Below the pieces are notes generated by a model, which was given only the letters and a program-made list of their open reading frames with translations, was not told the origin of the DNA and ran no database searches. Made by a program: the position numbers and the translations under genes. Positions 1-8,490 of a stretch of DNA of 64,000 nt are shown in pieces (positions within the stretch are counted from its first letter, which is position 1; each line of letters opens with the position of its first letter). Origin of the DNA: Paenibacillus gyeongsangnamensis (lineage in GTDB: Bacteria; Bacillota; Bacilli; Paenibacillales; NBRC-103111); assembly GCF_027533625.1 (NCBI RefSeq), contig NZ_JAQAGZ010000025.1:62001-126000 (forward strand), written 5' to 3'.

Positions 1-242
1 TCGGATAGCCGTCCAATGACTGGAAGAATAGATGTAATAACGAGCAAGTACCCGGTTATGACCCACTGCACCATATGCGGCGGCGCCTCAAATGTCTTGC
101 CCAGCACCGGCAAAGCCACGTTGAGGATACTACTGTCCACGTTCACCATGAACGTCCCGGTCGTTACCGAGAAGAAGACAAGCCACGGATACCAGGAGTA
201 AGACGACAAGCGGCCTCTGACGTTTTTACCCCAATGCTTCAT
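1..242 (-). CDS. MFS drug efflux transporter, DHA2 (EmrB/QacA) type, N-terminal part
   Basis: The gene runs off the left edge, so only about 80 N-terminal residues are visible. The frame begins ATG AAG CAT TGG and reads MKHWGKNVRGRL, then a first membrane helix and the segment FMVNVDSSILNVALPVL, which matches the TM1 signature (D-x-S-I-V-N-V-A-L-P) of 14-helix proton-driven exporters. TM2 follows (QWVITGYLLVITSILPVIGRLS). The start overlaps the stop of the PadR gene in an ATGA arrangement, suggesting translational coupling. With the PadR repressor upstream, the likely role is regulated export of a toxic small molecule. The substrate cannot be read from the sequence. Confidence 0.85.
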   Translation of the reverse strand, partial: MKHWGKNVRGRLSSYSWYPWLVFFSVTTGTFMVNVDSSILNVALPVLGKTFEAPPHMVQWVITGYLLVITSILPVIGRLS

Positions 243-595
243 GTGTCTCCGCCCCGTTTCTGCTCGTATTGAGTGATGAAATAATCCAAATTCCGCTTGC
301 GAATCACGATATCCCGAAACCATCCGTCCAGCTCTATCTTCCCCTTCTCGGTAAGCTGATATATGCGCTTAGCGGGTCCGGCTTCGGTCGTGTCCCAATA
401 AGAGGTGACCGCTTCGTTCTCTTCCAGATCGCGAAGCGCCCGGTAGATGGCTCCGCTGTCGATCTTCCATTCCGGCGGCGTAATTTCTTCCATCCGATTC
501 CATAAAGCCCCGCCGTGAGCATCTCCATCCAGCAAAAATAACAGTAAAAAAGCCGGGAGATGGCGATTTTGCTTGCCAGCGCTTTTAGACTCCAT
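239..595 (-). CDS. PadR family transcriptional regulator
   Basis: This is a 118-residue winged-helix protein. The PadR core lies at residues 12-90, with the wing and recognition region around DSGAIYRALRDLEENEAV (46-63), then the strand pair ending IYQLTEKGK (78-86). I chose the ATG at 595 because GAGGAG sits about 7 nt upstream; a longer frame reaches 649 but would put that ribosome site inside the gene. PadR proteins are usually phenolic- or drug-responsive repressors that bind palindromes near their own promoter. The gene lies between a class II aldolase (upstream, same strand) and an efflux pump (downstream, ATGA overlap). The palindrome at 1431-1459 is its most obvious candidate operator. 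Confidence 0.85.
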   Translation of the reverse strand: MESKSAGKQNRHLPAFLLLFLLDGDAHGGALWNRMEEITPPEWKIDSGAIYRALRDLEENEAVTSYWDTTEAGPAKRIYQLTEKGKIELDGWFRDIVIRKRNLDYFITQYEQKRGGDT

Positions 596-617
596 GCAGT
601 TCACTCCTCGCATGTAA

Positions 618-640
618 AAGGGCCGCGAAGAGCGGCCCTT
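618..640 (-). terminator. hairpin, possible (leaky) terminator after aldolase
   Basis: Perfect 9-bp arms (AAGGGCCGC and GCGGCCCTT) enclose a 5-nt loop. Read on the minus strand the stem is followed by a short TTTT run. It lies between the aldolase stop (666) and the PadR start (595), so it may attenuate rather than end the operon. Confidence 0.6.
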
Positions 641-665
641 CTTGTTCATATGGCTTCTACCGTCA

Positions 666-1340
666 TTAACGGAGAGAATCTGCTGACGCGAATTGCTTCA
701 TCCGGCTGCGAACCTGCTCAACCGCTTGCTCGGCCAGCGGCTGAGCACCGCCAAGCTGGCTTGCGAGGAGAGTAAGCTCCGCTGCTTCGTTCAACGTAAT
801 AATGACTTGCGCTGTTTGTTGAGGATTCGCCGAGAAAGCGATAAGCCCATGGTTCGCCAGCATGACGGCCGGCAAGCCCGGATGCTCACGGACAATGTCG
901 ACAATACCCTGTACCGAAGCCTCGGAGCCGCGCGGCGCCCAAGGCACCACAGGCACAGGCTCGGTTATGCCGAAGCGCAGAAGCGGCTCATAGACGAGCG
1001 GAATCGGCTGTTGCGCGACAGCAAAAGCCGTTACATGAGGCGCATGGTTATGAAAGACCGCCCCTACGGATGGGCGGGCCCGATATATCGCGGTATGCAT
1101 CTCCACAATTTCGGCGGTGACCGGGTCAATCTCGCCATCGACTACGGTGCCGTCCAGCCTTACAACAGCGAAGCTATCTGTGGTTAGCTGGGCGATGCTG
1201 CCGCCCTTTGTTAGTACAATGTGATCGTCAGCGACCTTCGCCGATAAATTGGCATGCTCGCTGCGGAACATGACATTCGCTTTAAATAAGCTCTCGGCTG
1301 CTTTCATGATGTTGCTCTTGGCTTGGGCAATATCCTGCAT
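666..1340 (-). CDS. class II aldolase/adducin family protein
   Basis: The protein has 224 residues, the usual length for the L-fuculose-phosphate aldolase/AraD fold. Zinc-ligand positions are visible as HNH at 97-99 and ANHGLI at 162-167 (His164), with acidic candidates at Glu77 and Glu80 in TAEIVEMHTAIY. Family members perform retro-aldol cleavage or epimerisation of sugar phosphates, or act as decarboxylases. The SEHANLSAKV stretch (28-37) matches the family's HGNLS-type N-terminal motif, with Glu in place of Gly. The start at 1340 has a GGGAGGAG site upstream. It is the first gene of a probable unit with padR and the efflux pump, an unusual pairing. The substrate is unknown. Confidence 0.8.
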   Translation of the reverse strand: MQDIAQAKSNIMKAAESLFKANVMFRSEHANLSAKVADDHIVLTKGGSIAQLTTDSFAVVRLDGTVVDGEIDPVTAEIVEMHTAIYRARPSVGAVFHNHAPHVTAFAVAQQPIPLVYEPLLRFGITEPVPVVPWAPRGSEASVQGIVDIVREHPGLPAVMLANHGLIAFSANPQQTAQVIITLNEAAELTLLASQLGGAQPLAEQAVEQVRSRMKQFASADSLR

Positions 1341-1430
1341 AATCGTGATTCTCCTCCCTAGGATAGGTCTCGGCGGGTCACCGGCTGCCTCGAAGGCTGC
1401 GCGCTGCCACCTATTAATATACTGTTATAA

Positions 1431-1459
1431 TTAGTATACTGTATAAAACAGTATACTAA
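1431..1459. promoter_or_regulatory. perfect 12-bp palindrome, candidate PadR operator
   Basis: TTAGTATACTGT is followed after 5 nt by its exact reverse complement ACAGTATACTAA. A further half-site (ATACTGT) lies just to the left near 1420. The palindrome covers the -10 hexamer of the minus-strand promoter, the standard position for a repressor site. Assignment to the neighbouring PadR protein is an inference from proximity. Confidence 0.7.
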
Positions 1460-1478
1460 AAGCAATCTGCTTTGTCAA
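1450..1478 (-). promoter_or_regulatory. sigma-A promoter of the aldolase-padR-efflux unit
   Basis: On the minus strand TTGACA (1478-1473) is followed after exactly 17 nt by TATACT (1455-1450). This is a near-consensus housekeeping promoter pointing at the aldolase start at 1340, with the operator palindrome over the -10. Confidence 0.8.
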
Positions 1479-1644
1479 ACCCAGTTTTATGTGTCTCACT
1501 ACGCATAATGCGTACCGTTGCTGTTCCTGCAGTAACCGTTAGCGAAGAAGGATTACCATGATTTATTACACCTCGCAGCAATCGTTCTAGAATATTCAGC
1601 GAGTTTAGAATTCCCAGTCGACCTAAATATTATAAAATGAAAAG
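1479..1644. other. intergenic, no gene seen
   Basis: Includes a weak copy of the dispersed repeat near 1509-1545 (GCGTACCGTT and AACCGTTAGCG) and AT-rich sequence. I see no convincing coding frame. Confidence 0.4.
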
Positions 1645-1902
1645 TTATTTAGGACGAATCAGTTGACCACTCCAGGCATTAATGCCGCCTTGTAAAAGGA
1701 TCAACCGGACGAAACCCCTTTTTCGAAGAATACGTGCCACACTTTTGCTTCGCATACCGCTTCTGCAATATAGAAGGAGATCACGATCCTTCGGGATTTC
1801 ATCAATCCGGCGACTCAACTGGGACAAGGGAATATTTTTCGCCCCCGGAATGAAGCCGGTCTGATACTCCCCGGTTTTGGTGCAACGATTAAAACAGATC
1901 AA
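1645..1902 (-). pseudogene. rhodanese-domain protein, 5'-truncated by IS6 element
   Basis: From residue 11 the frame is a clear rhodanese homology domain: GEYQTGFIPGAKNIPLSQL, then the active-site loop YCRSGMRS with the catalytic Cys at 46, and LQGGINAW. The N-terminal strand (normally LIDVRE before the GEY segment) is missing. Codons 1-10 (MICFNRCTKT) lie inside the left IS6 element, whose end is at 1873, so the apparent start is supplied by the IS. Intact proteins move sulfur from thiosulfate or persulfides to acceptors. The active-site loop is present, but loss of the first structural elements makes activity doubtful. Confidence 0.8.
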
Positions 1903-2707
1903 AGATAGTCACCATATTGTTGCTTGACTATGCTATCAAACCAAACATTTTATTGATTAATTCAACTGCAGAAAGGACAGACGAATGATTGCATTCGACC
2001 TGCCCTTTCTTTATCATAGGCATGACTTCTATCCCAGCAATTGTTTTCTCTGCAGTACCGAAAGACTTCTATCCCAGCATTGGTTTAATGACTTTCTTTA
2101 GGAATCGGTGATCTTGTTCAATAATATTGTTGAGATATTTCTTTTGTCGCAGTACTGTTTCTTGATTCATAGCTTTCTCGTCCTTCAATTGCTGGACTGC
2201 GGTAGGGTAAGCTGGGTTTTTATCGACGGTGATCACGCGCGGCGATTGATTGTGTGGTGAATTCAACGCTTTCTTGAAAAATCGTTTGGCTGCAGGGGCG
2301 TCTCGGTTTTCAGACAACATGAAATCAATCGTATTTCCCTTTAAATCCACTGCTCTATAAAGATATTTCCATTGTCCTTTGATTTTAATATAGGTCTCAT
2401 CCGTCCTATAGGAATCATTGGTCGGTTTCAAATAGGGACGAATTCGCTTGTCTAATTCCGGCCCAAATTCATGAGCCCATCGCATGATGGTTGTATGAGC
2501 CATATGTAGTCCTTGTTCTTCCATCATCTCCATTAGATCACGATAACTTAGGCTATATTTCAAATACCATCTTACTGTTAGCAAGATAACCTCTGATTCG
2601 TACTGCTTCCATTTAAACAAATCTAATTCCGTTTCCAACGTAATTGCTCCATCCCATGAATTCATTTTCAATCATGTTATCATGTACTAGAGCTTTGCAC
2701 CATAACC
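1873..2707 (-). mobile_element. IS6-family insertion sequence, left copy
   Basis: The 835-bp element is bounded by related terminal inverted repeats: GGTTTTGGTGCAAC at the 1873 end and, on the opposite strand, GGTTATGGTGCAAAG at the 2707 end. These resemble IS6/IS26-group ends (GGTTCTGTTGCAAAG). It holds one transposase gene with an in-frame stop. A shorter copy in opposite orientation lies at 52920-53569. I see no matching 8-bp flanking duplication. Confidence 0.85.
1928..2671 (-). pseudogene. IS6-family transposase with internal TAG stop
   Basis: Residues 1-200 form a recognisable DDE transposase with D91 (YRTDETYIKIKG), D150 (VITVDKNPAY) and E185 (NNIIEQDHRF). Translation then meets TAG after KPMLG, but the same frame stays open for 46 more codons (KSFGTAEKTIAGIEV and onward) to a stop at 1928. 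That matches the usual C-terminus of the family (GFKSFxSAxxTIxGIE). A single nonsense change (expected Phe) has therefore truncated a protein of about 247 residues. All three catalytic residues precede the stop, so residual activity cannot be ruled out. Confidence 0.8.
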
Positions 2708-2760
2708 CGTCCCTCGGTTTAACAAAACGAGGCTACCGATCGATCGTCCGGCAGCCTTAT
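2705..2760. repeat. dispersed intergenic repeat, CCGTCCCTCGGTTT variant with hairpin
   Basis: ACCCGTCCCTCGGTTTAAC is followed by GAGGCTACCGATCGATCG and GGCAGCC. The same blocks recur at 12411-12515 (reverse orientation), 20898-20923, 40213-40236 and 45599-45660. The block abuts the IS6 end. Confidence 0.6.
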
Positions 2761-2804
2761 GGTATGAAGCTATTCTTAGACATTGTATAATTAAGATTAT
2801 ATGG

Positions 2805-4088
2805 TTAAACACGAATCTTTTGATCAGACTTAACAAAAAGGGTCGCAATCACACCAATTAAACAGATAAATACAAGGAGGAACAGTGAATAGTTCCAGCC
2901 AAAGTGGGTTCCAACATAGGCGGCTACTATGGGCATTACAGCGCCACCAGCGAACCCATACATATTAATCCACCCATAAATAACACCAGTAAGCTCTCCG
3001 CCGATATCAGAGGAGATTGCCAAAGGTATTATGGAGGTAAACCCGGCAAAACCCAAGGCAACGCTCATCAGCCACACTACGCCCCAAGCATTGTGGACGT
3101 ACATGGTAGAGTAGATCAAGACAGCCGAGACTGAGAAACCTAAGATGATTAAAACATTTCGGGATATAAATTTGGAGTAATTTGCCTTAACTAGTCGGTC
3201 ACTCAACCTCCCGATCCCGAACGCCGCAATGCCGATAAAGAGCCAAGGTAGTGAAGAGGCAAAACCCATGCTGGTAAGACTCATTCCCAATTGGTGCTGG
3301 AGGAAATAAGGCAGCCAGTATAAGAAGAATTGAATAAAGTACAAGGAACAGAAATAAGTGATCCCGATACCACAGAAGGAACGCGATTTAAAAAACTGTT
3401 TCCACGGGATTTTAGTTGGTTTAGTATCAAAATCCTGGTTTGATTGGATATAACTCAGTTCTTCCGCACTCACCTGCGAATGCTGTTCTGGGTTATCTCG
3501 GGCCCACAAATACCAGACCACCATAATTACTAAGCCGATAATACCGGACAAGATAAAGACCCAGTGCCACCCCAGCTTAGTTAAAACAAGAACAGTCAAC
3601 GGAGGAGTGATAACCGGAGCCAGATAGGCTCCAGCTGTAGGAAAAGCATTTGCAGAGGCCCGCTCATGGGGCGGGAACCATCTTACGTTGAAGCTATTCA
3701 CGCTGATAAACAAAGGGCTCTCCACTACCCCGAAAAGAAATCGGACCAACAAGAGGCTCAGGAAACCGCCAACTGCACCAGTTAAGACAGTAAAGATCGA
3801 CCATAATAGAATTGCAAGACTCAAGGTAAGGCGTGTCCCAAACTTTCGAGCCATAAGGGCAGCAGGAATTTGAAGTGCGCCGTAGCCAATTGAGAACAAA
3901 GACGTGATTAATCCCATTTGGACTGGAGTAATCTTTAAGTCCTTCAAGATTGTTGGGGTCGAAACTGATAGATTACTCCTGTCCATATAAGAGATCATAC
4001 AGATAAAAAACAACAGAATAGTACCGATCCATCGAGATCCAAAACGAGGTGCTGATTTTGTTGTTGTTGTTGTTATTGTTGTTTCCAA
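2805..4088 (-). CDS. MFS transporter, anion:cation symporter (ACS) family
   Basis: The protein has 427 residues with 12 predicted helices. After TM1 the loop carries YMDRSNLSV (residues 34-42), the hallmark of the ACS family (hexuronate, glucarate, phthalate and related carboxylates). The loop between TM2 and TM3 reads ALMARKFGTRLTL. The N-terminus has a Thr-run (ITTTTTTK). The start is TTG at 4088; GGAGG lies 8 nt upstream and no ATG fits. It lies 33 nt downstream of the maleate-isomerase-like gene on the same strand, so the two are probably co-transcribed, and the carrier likely brings in the carboxylate used by this cluster. Confidence 0.85.
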   Translation of the reverse strand: METTITTTTTKSAPRFGSRWIGTILLFFICMISYMDRSNLSVSTPTILKDLKITPVQMGLITSLFSIGYGALQIPAALMARKFGTRLTLSLAILLWSIFTVLTGAVGGFLSLLLVRFLFGVVESPLFISVNSFNVRWFPPHERASANAFPTAGAYLAPVITPPLTVLVLTKLGWHWVFILSGIIGLVIMVVWYLWARDNPEQHSQVSAEELSYIQSNQDFDTKPTKIPWKQFFKSRSFCGIGITYFCSLYFIQFFLYWLPYFLQHQLGMSLTSMGFASSLPWLFIGIAAFGIGRLSDRLVKANYSKFISRNVLIILGFSVSAVLIYSTMYVHNAWGVVWLMSVALGFAGFTSIIPLAISSDIGGELTGVIYGWINMYGFAGGAVMPIVAAYVGTHFGWNYSLFLLVFICLIGVIATLFVKSDQKIRV

Positions 4089-4121
4089 AGTTTATGCCTC
4101 CAATCGTAGATGTAGTAAAGA

Positions 4122-4838
4122 TTAGATTCTAGTCTCAGAAAACAACCGCTTACCATATTCGGGCATTCTAAGGTATCTATTAGCTAAGCTAGTGATTTTC
4201 CACAGAGTAGCGCTGTGAGAGGTGATAACTGGCTTATTTATACGAGACTCCACCACTGCAACAGCGCGCATCGCTTGCCAATTCATGCAACTCATAAAGA
4301 GAGCATCCGCGCTATCGTCCCAATGTTCCAAGGCAAAATCAACGATTTGCTCAGGAGTAACCTTCGACATTTGAGATCCGACAGTGATTCCTTGACCAGC
4401 ATCTTTAATTACTTCAATACCGTTGCGCATGAAGTAGTCATTTTCAGTCTGGTTGATCTCCTCATGATAGGGGGATACCAACACAATACGCTTTGCGTCC
4501 ACAAGACGTAAGGAAGTCATCGTGGTAGTCATAGGGATTTTTGTCTCGATCTCAAACGCCCGACATTGATCCTTTTCCTCTTCATAACCACTGATGGCTC
4601 CTGAAGCTGTACAACAATAAGCGATAATATCCACTTCGGCAGTTTCGAGTTCTCGAACTGCACGAGGAAGTGATTTGTCCATTTCTTTGTAATCATCGAC
4701 GTCAGTACCACCGAGGTAAATCCTCGTAGTGAAATAATCAAAGTCTTCTCCTGCTACTTGGTAATAAAGTGGCTCAGTAACCACCTGTAGAGCAGGAAGA
4801 ATCAAACCAACTCTCAGTTTATCGCCAGACGTATTCAT
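4122..4838 (-). CDS. maleate isomerase / Asp-Glu racemase superfamily protein
   Basis: The protein has 238 residues and two cysteine sites expected for the cofactor-free superfamily that includes maleate cis-trans isomerase, arylmalonate decarboxylase and Asp/Glu racemases: Cys75/76 in IIAYCCTASG and Cys184 in LFMSCMNWQA. Maleate isomerase converts maleate to fumarate with these two Cys. The overall pattern (RVGLILPALQ start, LVSPYHEEIN in the middle) fits the maleate isomerase/AMDase branch better than amino acid racemases. The start at 4838 has AAGGAAG upstream. It precedes the ACS transporter and follows an FCD-type operator. The exact substrate is inferred only. Confidence 0.75.
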   Translation of the reverse strand: MNTSGDKLRVGLILPALQVVTEPLYYQVAGEDFDYFTTRIYLGGTDVDDYKEMDKSLPRAVRELETAEVDIIAYCCTASGAISGYEEEKDQCRAFEIETKIPMTTTMTSLRLVDAKRIVLVSPYHEEINQTENDYFMRNGIEVIKDAGQGITVGSQMSKVTPEQIVDFALEHWDDSADALFMSCMNWQAMRAVAVVESRINKPVITSHSATLWKITSLANRYLRMPEYGKRLFSETRI

Positions 4839-4881
4839 AGCTGCTATCTTCCTTTACATTTTGATCAAATAAGTTAAGCTC

Positions 4882-4893
4882 ATTGTATACAAT
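4882..4893. promoter_or_regulatory. ATTGTATACAAT palindrome, candidate GntR/FCD operator
   Basis: A perfect 12-bp palindrome lies 44 nt upstream of the isomerase start. TTGTATACAA-type sites are typical for FCD-subfamily GntR regulators, and one is encoded in the same cluster at 9928-10590. Confidence 0.5.
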
Positions 4894-5059
4894 TAACACA
4901 ACCTAAATCTTTGTCGCCACCATCACAGAACACTCAGATGGCACCAGTAGGAAGGAAATATTAGAAACTGTAGGCAATATTTCCAGAGAATCCAAGGACC
5001 CTTTTAGACCTTCTATCGATTTATTTACTGGACCGGCTTCTGCGCATCGTCACGGCTTG

Positions 5060-6606
5060 CTATTTGTGCGGCCCAGCTTGGATAATTTCTTCCCCGACAC
5101 CTGAAAATTTGGCAAAGTTTCGAATGAAACGATCCGCCAGATTACGAGCGGATTCTTCATACTGCTGCTTGTCCGGCCAGGTTTGGTCGGGAAGCAGAAC
5201 CTCACTTGGAACACCATCTACTGAATCTGGGCAAAGAACGCCGAAAATCGGATCCGGTGTAAACTTTGCTTTTTCGATCGTTCCATCAAGCGCAGTCATT
5301 TTTCTTGTATAGGAAAGCTTGATGCGTTCTCCGACCCCGTAAGGTCCGCCAGACCAACCTGTATTAATCAGATAGATTCTCGGTTGATAGTTGTCGATTT
5401 TATCCCCCAGCATGTAAGCGTATTCGATTGGAGGCAACGGCAGAAAGGGGGATCCAAAGCAGGTCGAGAAGGTCGCTTCCGGTTCGGTAATGCCTCTCTC
5501 CGTACCGGCGAGTTTGGAGGTATAGCCGGACAAAAAATGATAAATGGCTTGTTCCTTCGTTAATTTCGATATCGGTGGCAAAACGCCGAATGCGTCGGCC
5601 GTTAAGAAAATGATAACGTTCGGGTGCCCAGCAACCCCAGGGATGACTGCTCCCGGAATATAATCAACCGGGTATGCCGCTCGCGTATTCTCTGTAATCG
5701 CTGCATCTTCATAATCGACGACGCCCGTTTCAGAATCGAGAACGACATTTTCCAAAACCGTTCCTTCTCGAATGGCCTTCCAAATTTGCGGTTCCTTCCT
5801 CTCTGAAAGTCCAATGCACTTCGCATAGCAGCCCCCTTCAAAATTAAACACCCCCTTTTCCGACCAACCGTGTTCATCATCACCGATCAAGCGCCGCTCC
5901 GGATCCGTGGACAGCGTTGTCTTTCCTGTTCCAGACAATCCAAAGAATAGCGCTACATCCCCTCTCTCACCCCTGTTGGCGGAGCAATGCATGGGTAGGA
6001 CGCGTTGAAAGGGGAGCATGTAATTGAGCACCGTGAAGATAGATTTTTTCATTTCCCCGGCATATTCGGTCCCTCCGATAAGAACAATCTTCTTTTCAAA
6101 GGGCAGATGAAGGTTTCGGAACGTGTACCATCTACAGCTGGATCCCCCTTTAACCCGGGCAAGGAAATTACAGTGAAATCCGCCTTATGCGTGAACAGCT
6201 CATCCTTAGAAGGACGAATAAACAACTGCTGAACAAATAGATTATGCCAAGCTTTTTCCGTAATAACGCGAATGGGAAGTCTGTAGTCTTGATCCGCTCC
6301 CGCGTACCCAACGAAAACAAACAGCTCCCTCCTTGCCATGTAGTCCATCGCCTTATTGTACAGCCGCTCGAACTGCTTTGGGGAAATTGTCTGATTCACG
6401 GGACCCCAATCGATATTCTTCTCTATCGACGGTTCATTGACAACATATTTATCTTTAGGTGAACGCCCGGTATAAGATCCAGTCAACACCCGCAGTGCTC
6501 CTGTCGAGGTCAGAACTCCTTCCTCGCGTTCTAAAGCTATTTTCGTCAATTGCGCCACAGACAAATTCTCGTGTAAATTCCCTGCAAACTGTCCAGTTAC
6601 CTTCAT
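5060..6606 (-). pseudogene. pckA: ATP-dependent phosphoenolpyruvate carboxykinase, frameshifted
   Basis: Two frames together cover a complete PckA of about 515 residues. The first (6606 to about 6103) begins MKVTGQFAGNLHENL and contains the GALRVLTGSYTGRSPKDKY substrate-site region. The second continues with KKSIFTVLNYMLP, the P-loop GLSGTGKTTL, the metal-binding LIGDDEHGW and the C-terminal half. They are out of register after RSETFIC: the downstream frame resumes at FEKKIVLIGGTEYAGE, and one base is missing beside a GGG run near 6101-6103. Intact enzyme converts oxaloacetate and ATP to PEP and CO2. The start at 6606 has AGGGAG 8 nt upstream. Either a recent pseudogene or a sequencing indel; all visible motifs are intact. 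Confidence 0.85.
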
Positions 6607-6697
6607 CTTCACATCTCCCTGTTGTGCCCACATATGATGTAGTATTTAATTTTATATTGCATACTATAGGATATACCGCGGCAGTGAGGTGGGACGA

Positions 6698-7345
6698 TTA
6701 TTGCTTGCTTTGAAGACGATGATAATCGTATTTTTCGCGAGCCTGCTTGAGTGGTGTTCCTTTTAACACCTCTTGCCGGATCGCTTCTTCCGTTTCTGCG
6801 ATCGATTGCGCTATGGATAATATAGCTTCTCCTTTTTCCCATGGGATCACAATCAAACCGTCATCTGTACCAAACAAGATATCGCCTGGTTTTACCAGTA
6901 CATCGCCGATCGAAACGGGAACGTTGACATCCGTCGCTTGAACGCGGTCTTTGCCTGTCCTCATAAATTTCCCGCGGCTGAAGATCGGATATTTCAAGTC
7001 GATACAGCTGCTTACATCGCGGCAAACGCCATAGATGACCGTGCCGGCTATTCCCATTCGTTTCACTGCAGTAGTAATCAACTCTCCCCATACCGTACAA
7101 TCCAGCCTACCCTCGTTATCCAATACGATAACGCTTCCGGCAGGAACATCATCGATATAATCTCCGACCGTACCTCTGTTAGAGGCAGCAGGCAAGTATT
7201 TTACAGTAAAAGCCCGACCGATCATCCGATATCCTTGTGCAAGTGGAGATATTCCGAAACAAGCGCCGTGAATGCCCAAACGATCCATTGCATCCGAAAT
7301 AACACCAATCGAAAGTTTCTTGTACTCTGCTAATATTTGCTCCAT
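6698..7345 (-). CDS. RraA-fold protein, 4-hydroxy-4-methyl-2-oxoglutarate aldolase-like
   Basis: About 215 residues from the ATG at 7345, chosen because GGAG sits 9 nt upstream; the frame extends to 7378. The core G-D-x(20)-R-D pattern of the HMG/CHA aldolase family is recognisable: NRGTVGDYIDDVPAGSVIV, then GRLDCTVWGELIT and GVCRDVSSC. The family uses a divalent metal to split 4-hydroxy-4-methyl-2-oxoglutarate or 4-carboxy-4-hydroxy-2-oxoadipate into pyruvate plus pyruvate or oxaloacetate, and also shows oxaloacetate decarboxylase activity. True RraA (RNase E inhibitor) is unlikely in this setting. Lying next to pckA and a maleate-isomerase-like enzyme, it probably releases oxaloacetate or pyruvate in carboxylate breakdown. 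Confidence 0.75.
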   Translation of the reverse strand: MEQILAEYKKLSIGVISDAMDRLGIHGACFGISPLAQGYRMIGRAFTVKYLPAASNRGTVGDYIDDVPAGSVIVLDNEGRLDCTVWGELITTAVKRMGIAGTVIYGVCRDVSSCIDLKYPIFSRGKFMRTGKDRVQATDVNVPVSIGDVLVKPGDILFGTDDGLIVIPWEKGEAILSIAQSIAETEEAIRQEVLKGTPLKQAREKYDYHRLQSKQ

Positions 7346-7460
7346 AGCAATTTTGCTCCTGTAAGAAAATGGGTTCATCTAATCCGGATTTTTCGCTCGA
7401 ATTGGACCAATAAGTCGAATTCACCCCAAACAAGCAAATAAATACAAGAATGAACCCGAA

Positions 7461-8366
7461 TCAACCAAGTTCATGACGTGCGGTTTCTATATATCTGGAT
7501 TCGATGTATTCCTCCGCATTTGTTTTGGAACGGACTGGGATGGCCCGAATCAATGCACTTATGTCGATTAGGGTTTGAACGGCTTTTGGACTGGCAGTTG
7601 CATCCCGTGGGAAAATTTGTTCATTGACGTATTCGTCCCAAGCCCGTTCCGCATATATCCGGTCAATGCCCGTTTCCTTCTGAGCAATATCAATCGACTC
7701 TTCTTTATGAGTGTAGAACCATTCATGAGCGCGTATAATCGCTTTCAAGAATGTTATAACTGTATCTGAATTCCGCTCCGCCCAATCAGAGTCGACATTT
7801 AGAGAAGTAAATTGAAAATCCGGGAATATCTTACGTGGATTTCCCAAATCGGTATACCCCGCGTCGATAGCGATGAAATTTAGCGGAACTCCCTGCAGTC
7901 CAGCATCAATTTCTCCGCTTTGTAGCATCTTCCATCGGGTAAGGATAGGACCGACCGCTTTAATCGTATAGTCTTGCGGATAATCCAGTCCATGACTTTT
8001 CAGAATTTGCATAACAAGCGAGGAACTTCCTGCATCTAAGGAGGAAACTCCGATGGTGGCACCACGAAGGTCCACGTAATTCTTGATGTGCGGTCTTGCT
8101 ATGAAGGAAAATGGCAGACGGTTGACATTCCCTCCGATAATCTGTAGCCGCCCCCCCGATTCATTGTTCAAAATTACATGTTCCGTAACTCCCATAGCAA
8201 AATCGAGTCGACCATCTATTAAACGCTGGGAAACTTCATCGATTGGTTCGTAAAGCTCAATGGATACGTTGAGACCTTCGCTTTCGAAAAATCCTGCGTG
8301 TTGTGTCACCCATAACGGCATATTAAAATAATTGCGGGAAACTGCGCCAATTTTGAGATTTTTCAT
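7461..8366 (-). CDS. NMT1/SsuA-like substrate-binding protein without signal peptide
   Basis: The 301-residue protein resembles ABC solute-binding proteins of the NMT1/THI5-like fold (nitrate, taurine, sulfonate, pyrimidine-precursor binders): WVTQHAGFFESEGLNVSIE (residues 19-37), LIDGRLDFAMG, and a C-terminal helix-rich part with ERNSDTVITFLKAI. It starts directly with MKNLKIGAVSRNYFNMP: there is no signal peptide or lipobox, and no ABC permease or ATPase nearby. Some family members with this start are cytosolic enzymes (for example 4,5-dihydroxyphthalate-decarboxylase-like proteins), so a cytosolic catalytic or sensing role in the surrounding carboxylate pathway is possible. The start is preceded by AAAGAGGATAAAAC. 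Confidence 0.65.
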   Translation of the reverse strand: MKNLKIGAVSRNYFNMPLWVTQHAGFFESEGLNVSIELYEPIDEVSQRLIDGRLDFAMGVTEHVILNNESGGRLQIIGGNVNRLPFSFIARPHIKNYVDLRGATIGVSSLDAGSSSLVMQILKSHGLDYPQDYTIKAVGPILTRWKMLQSGEIDAGLQGVPLNFIAIDAGYTDLGNPRKIFPDFQFTSLNVDSDWAERNSDTVITFLKAIIRAHEWFYTHKEESIDIAQKETGIDRIYAERAWDEYVNEQIFPRDATASPKAVQTLIDISALIRAIPVRSKTNAEEYIESRYIETARHELG

Positions 8367-8490
8367 GGTTTTATCCTCTTTTCTTTAATAGCGTCTCCCG
8401 GCATTCGCCGAGGCAGTTGAACAAAGGCTTCCTCGTTCCAGCCAAACGGTTTTCCTCTTATTTCCCTAGAGTACACATTGATGGTCACCA

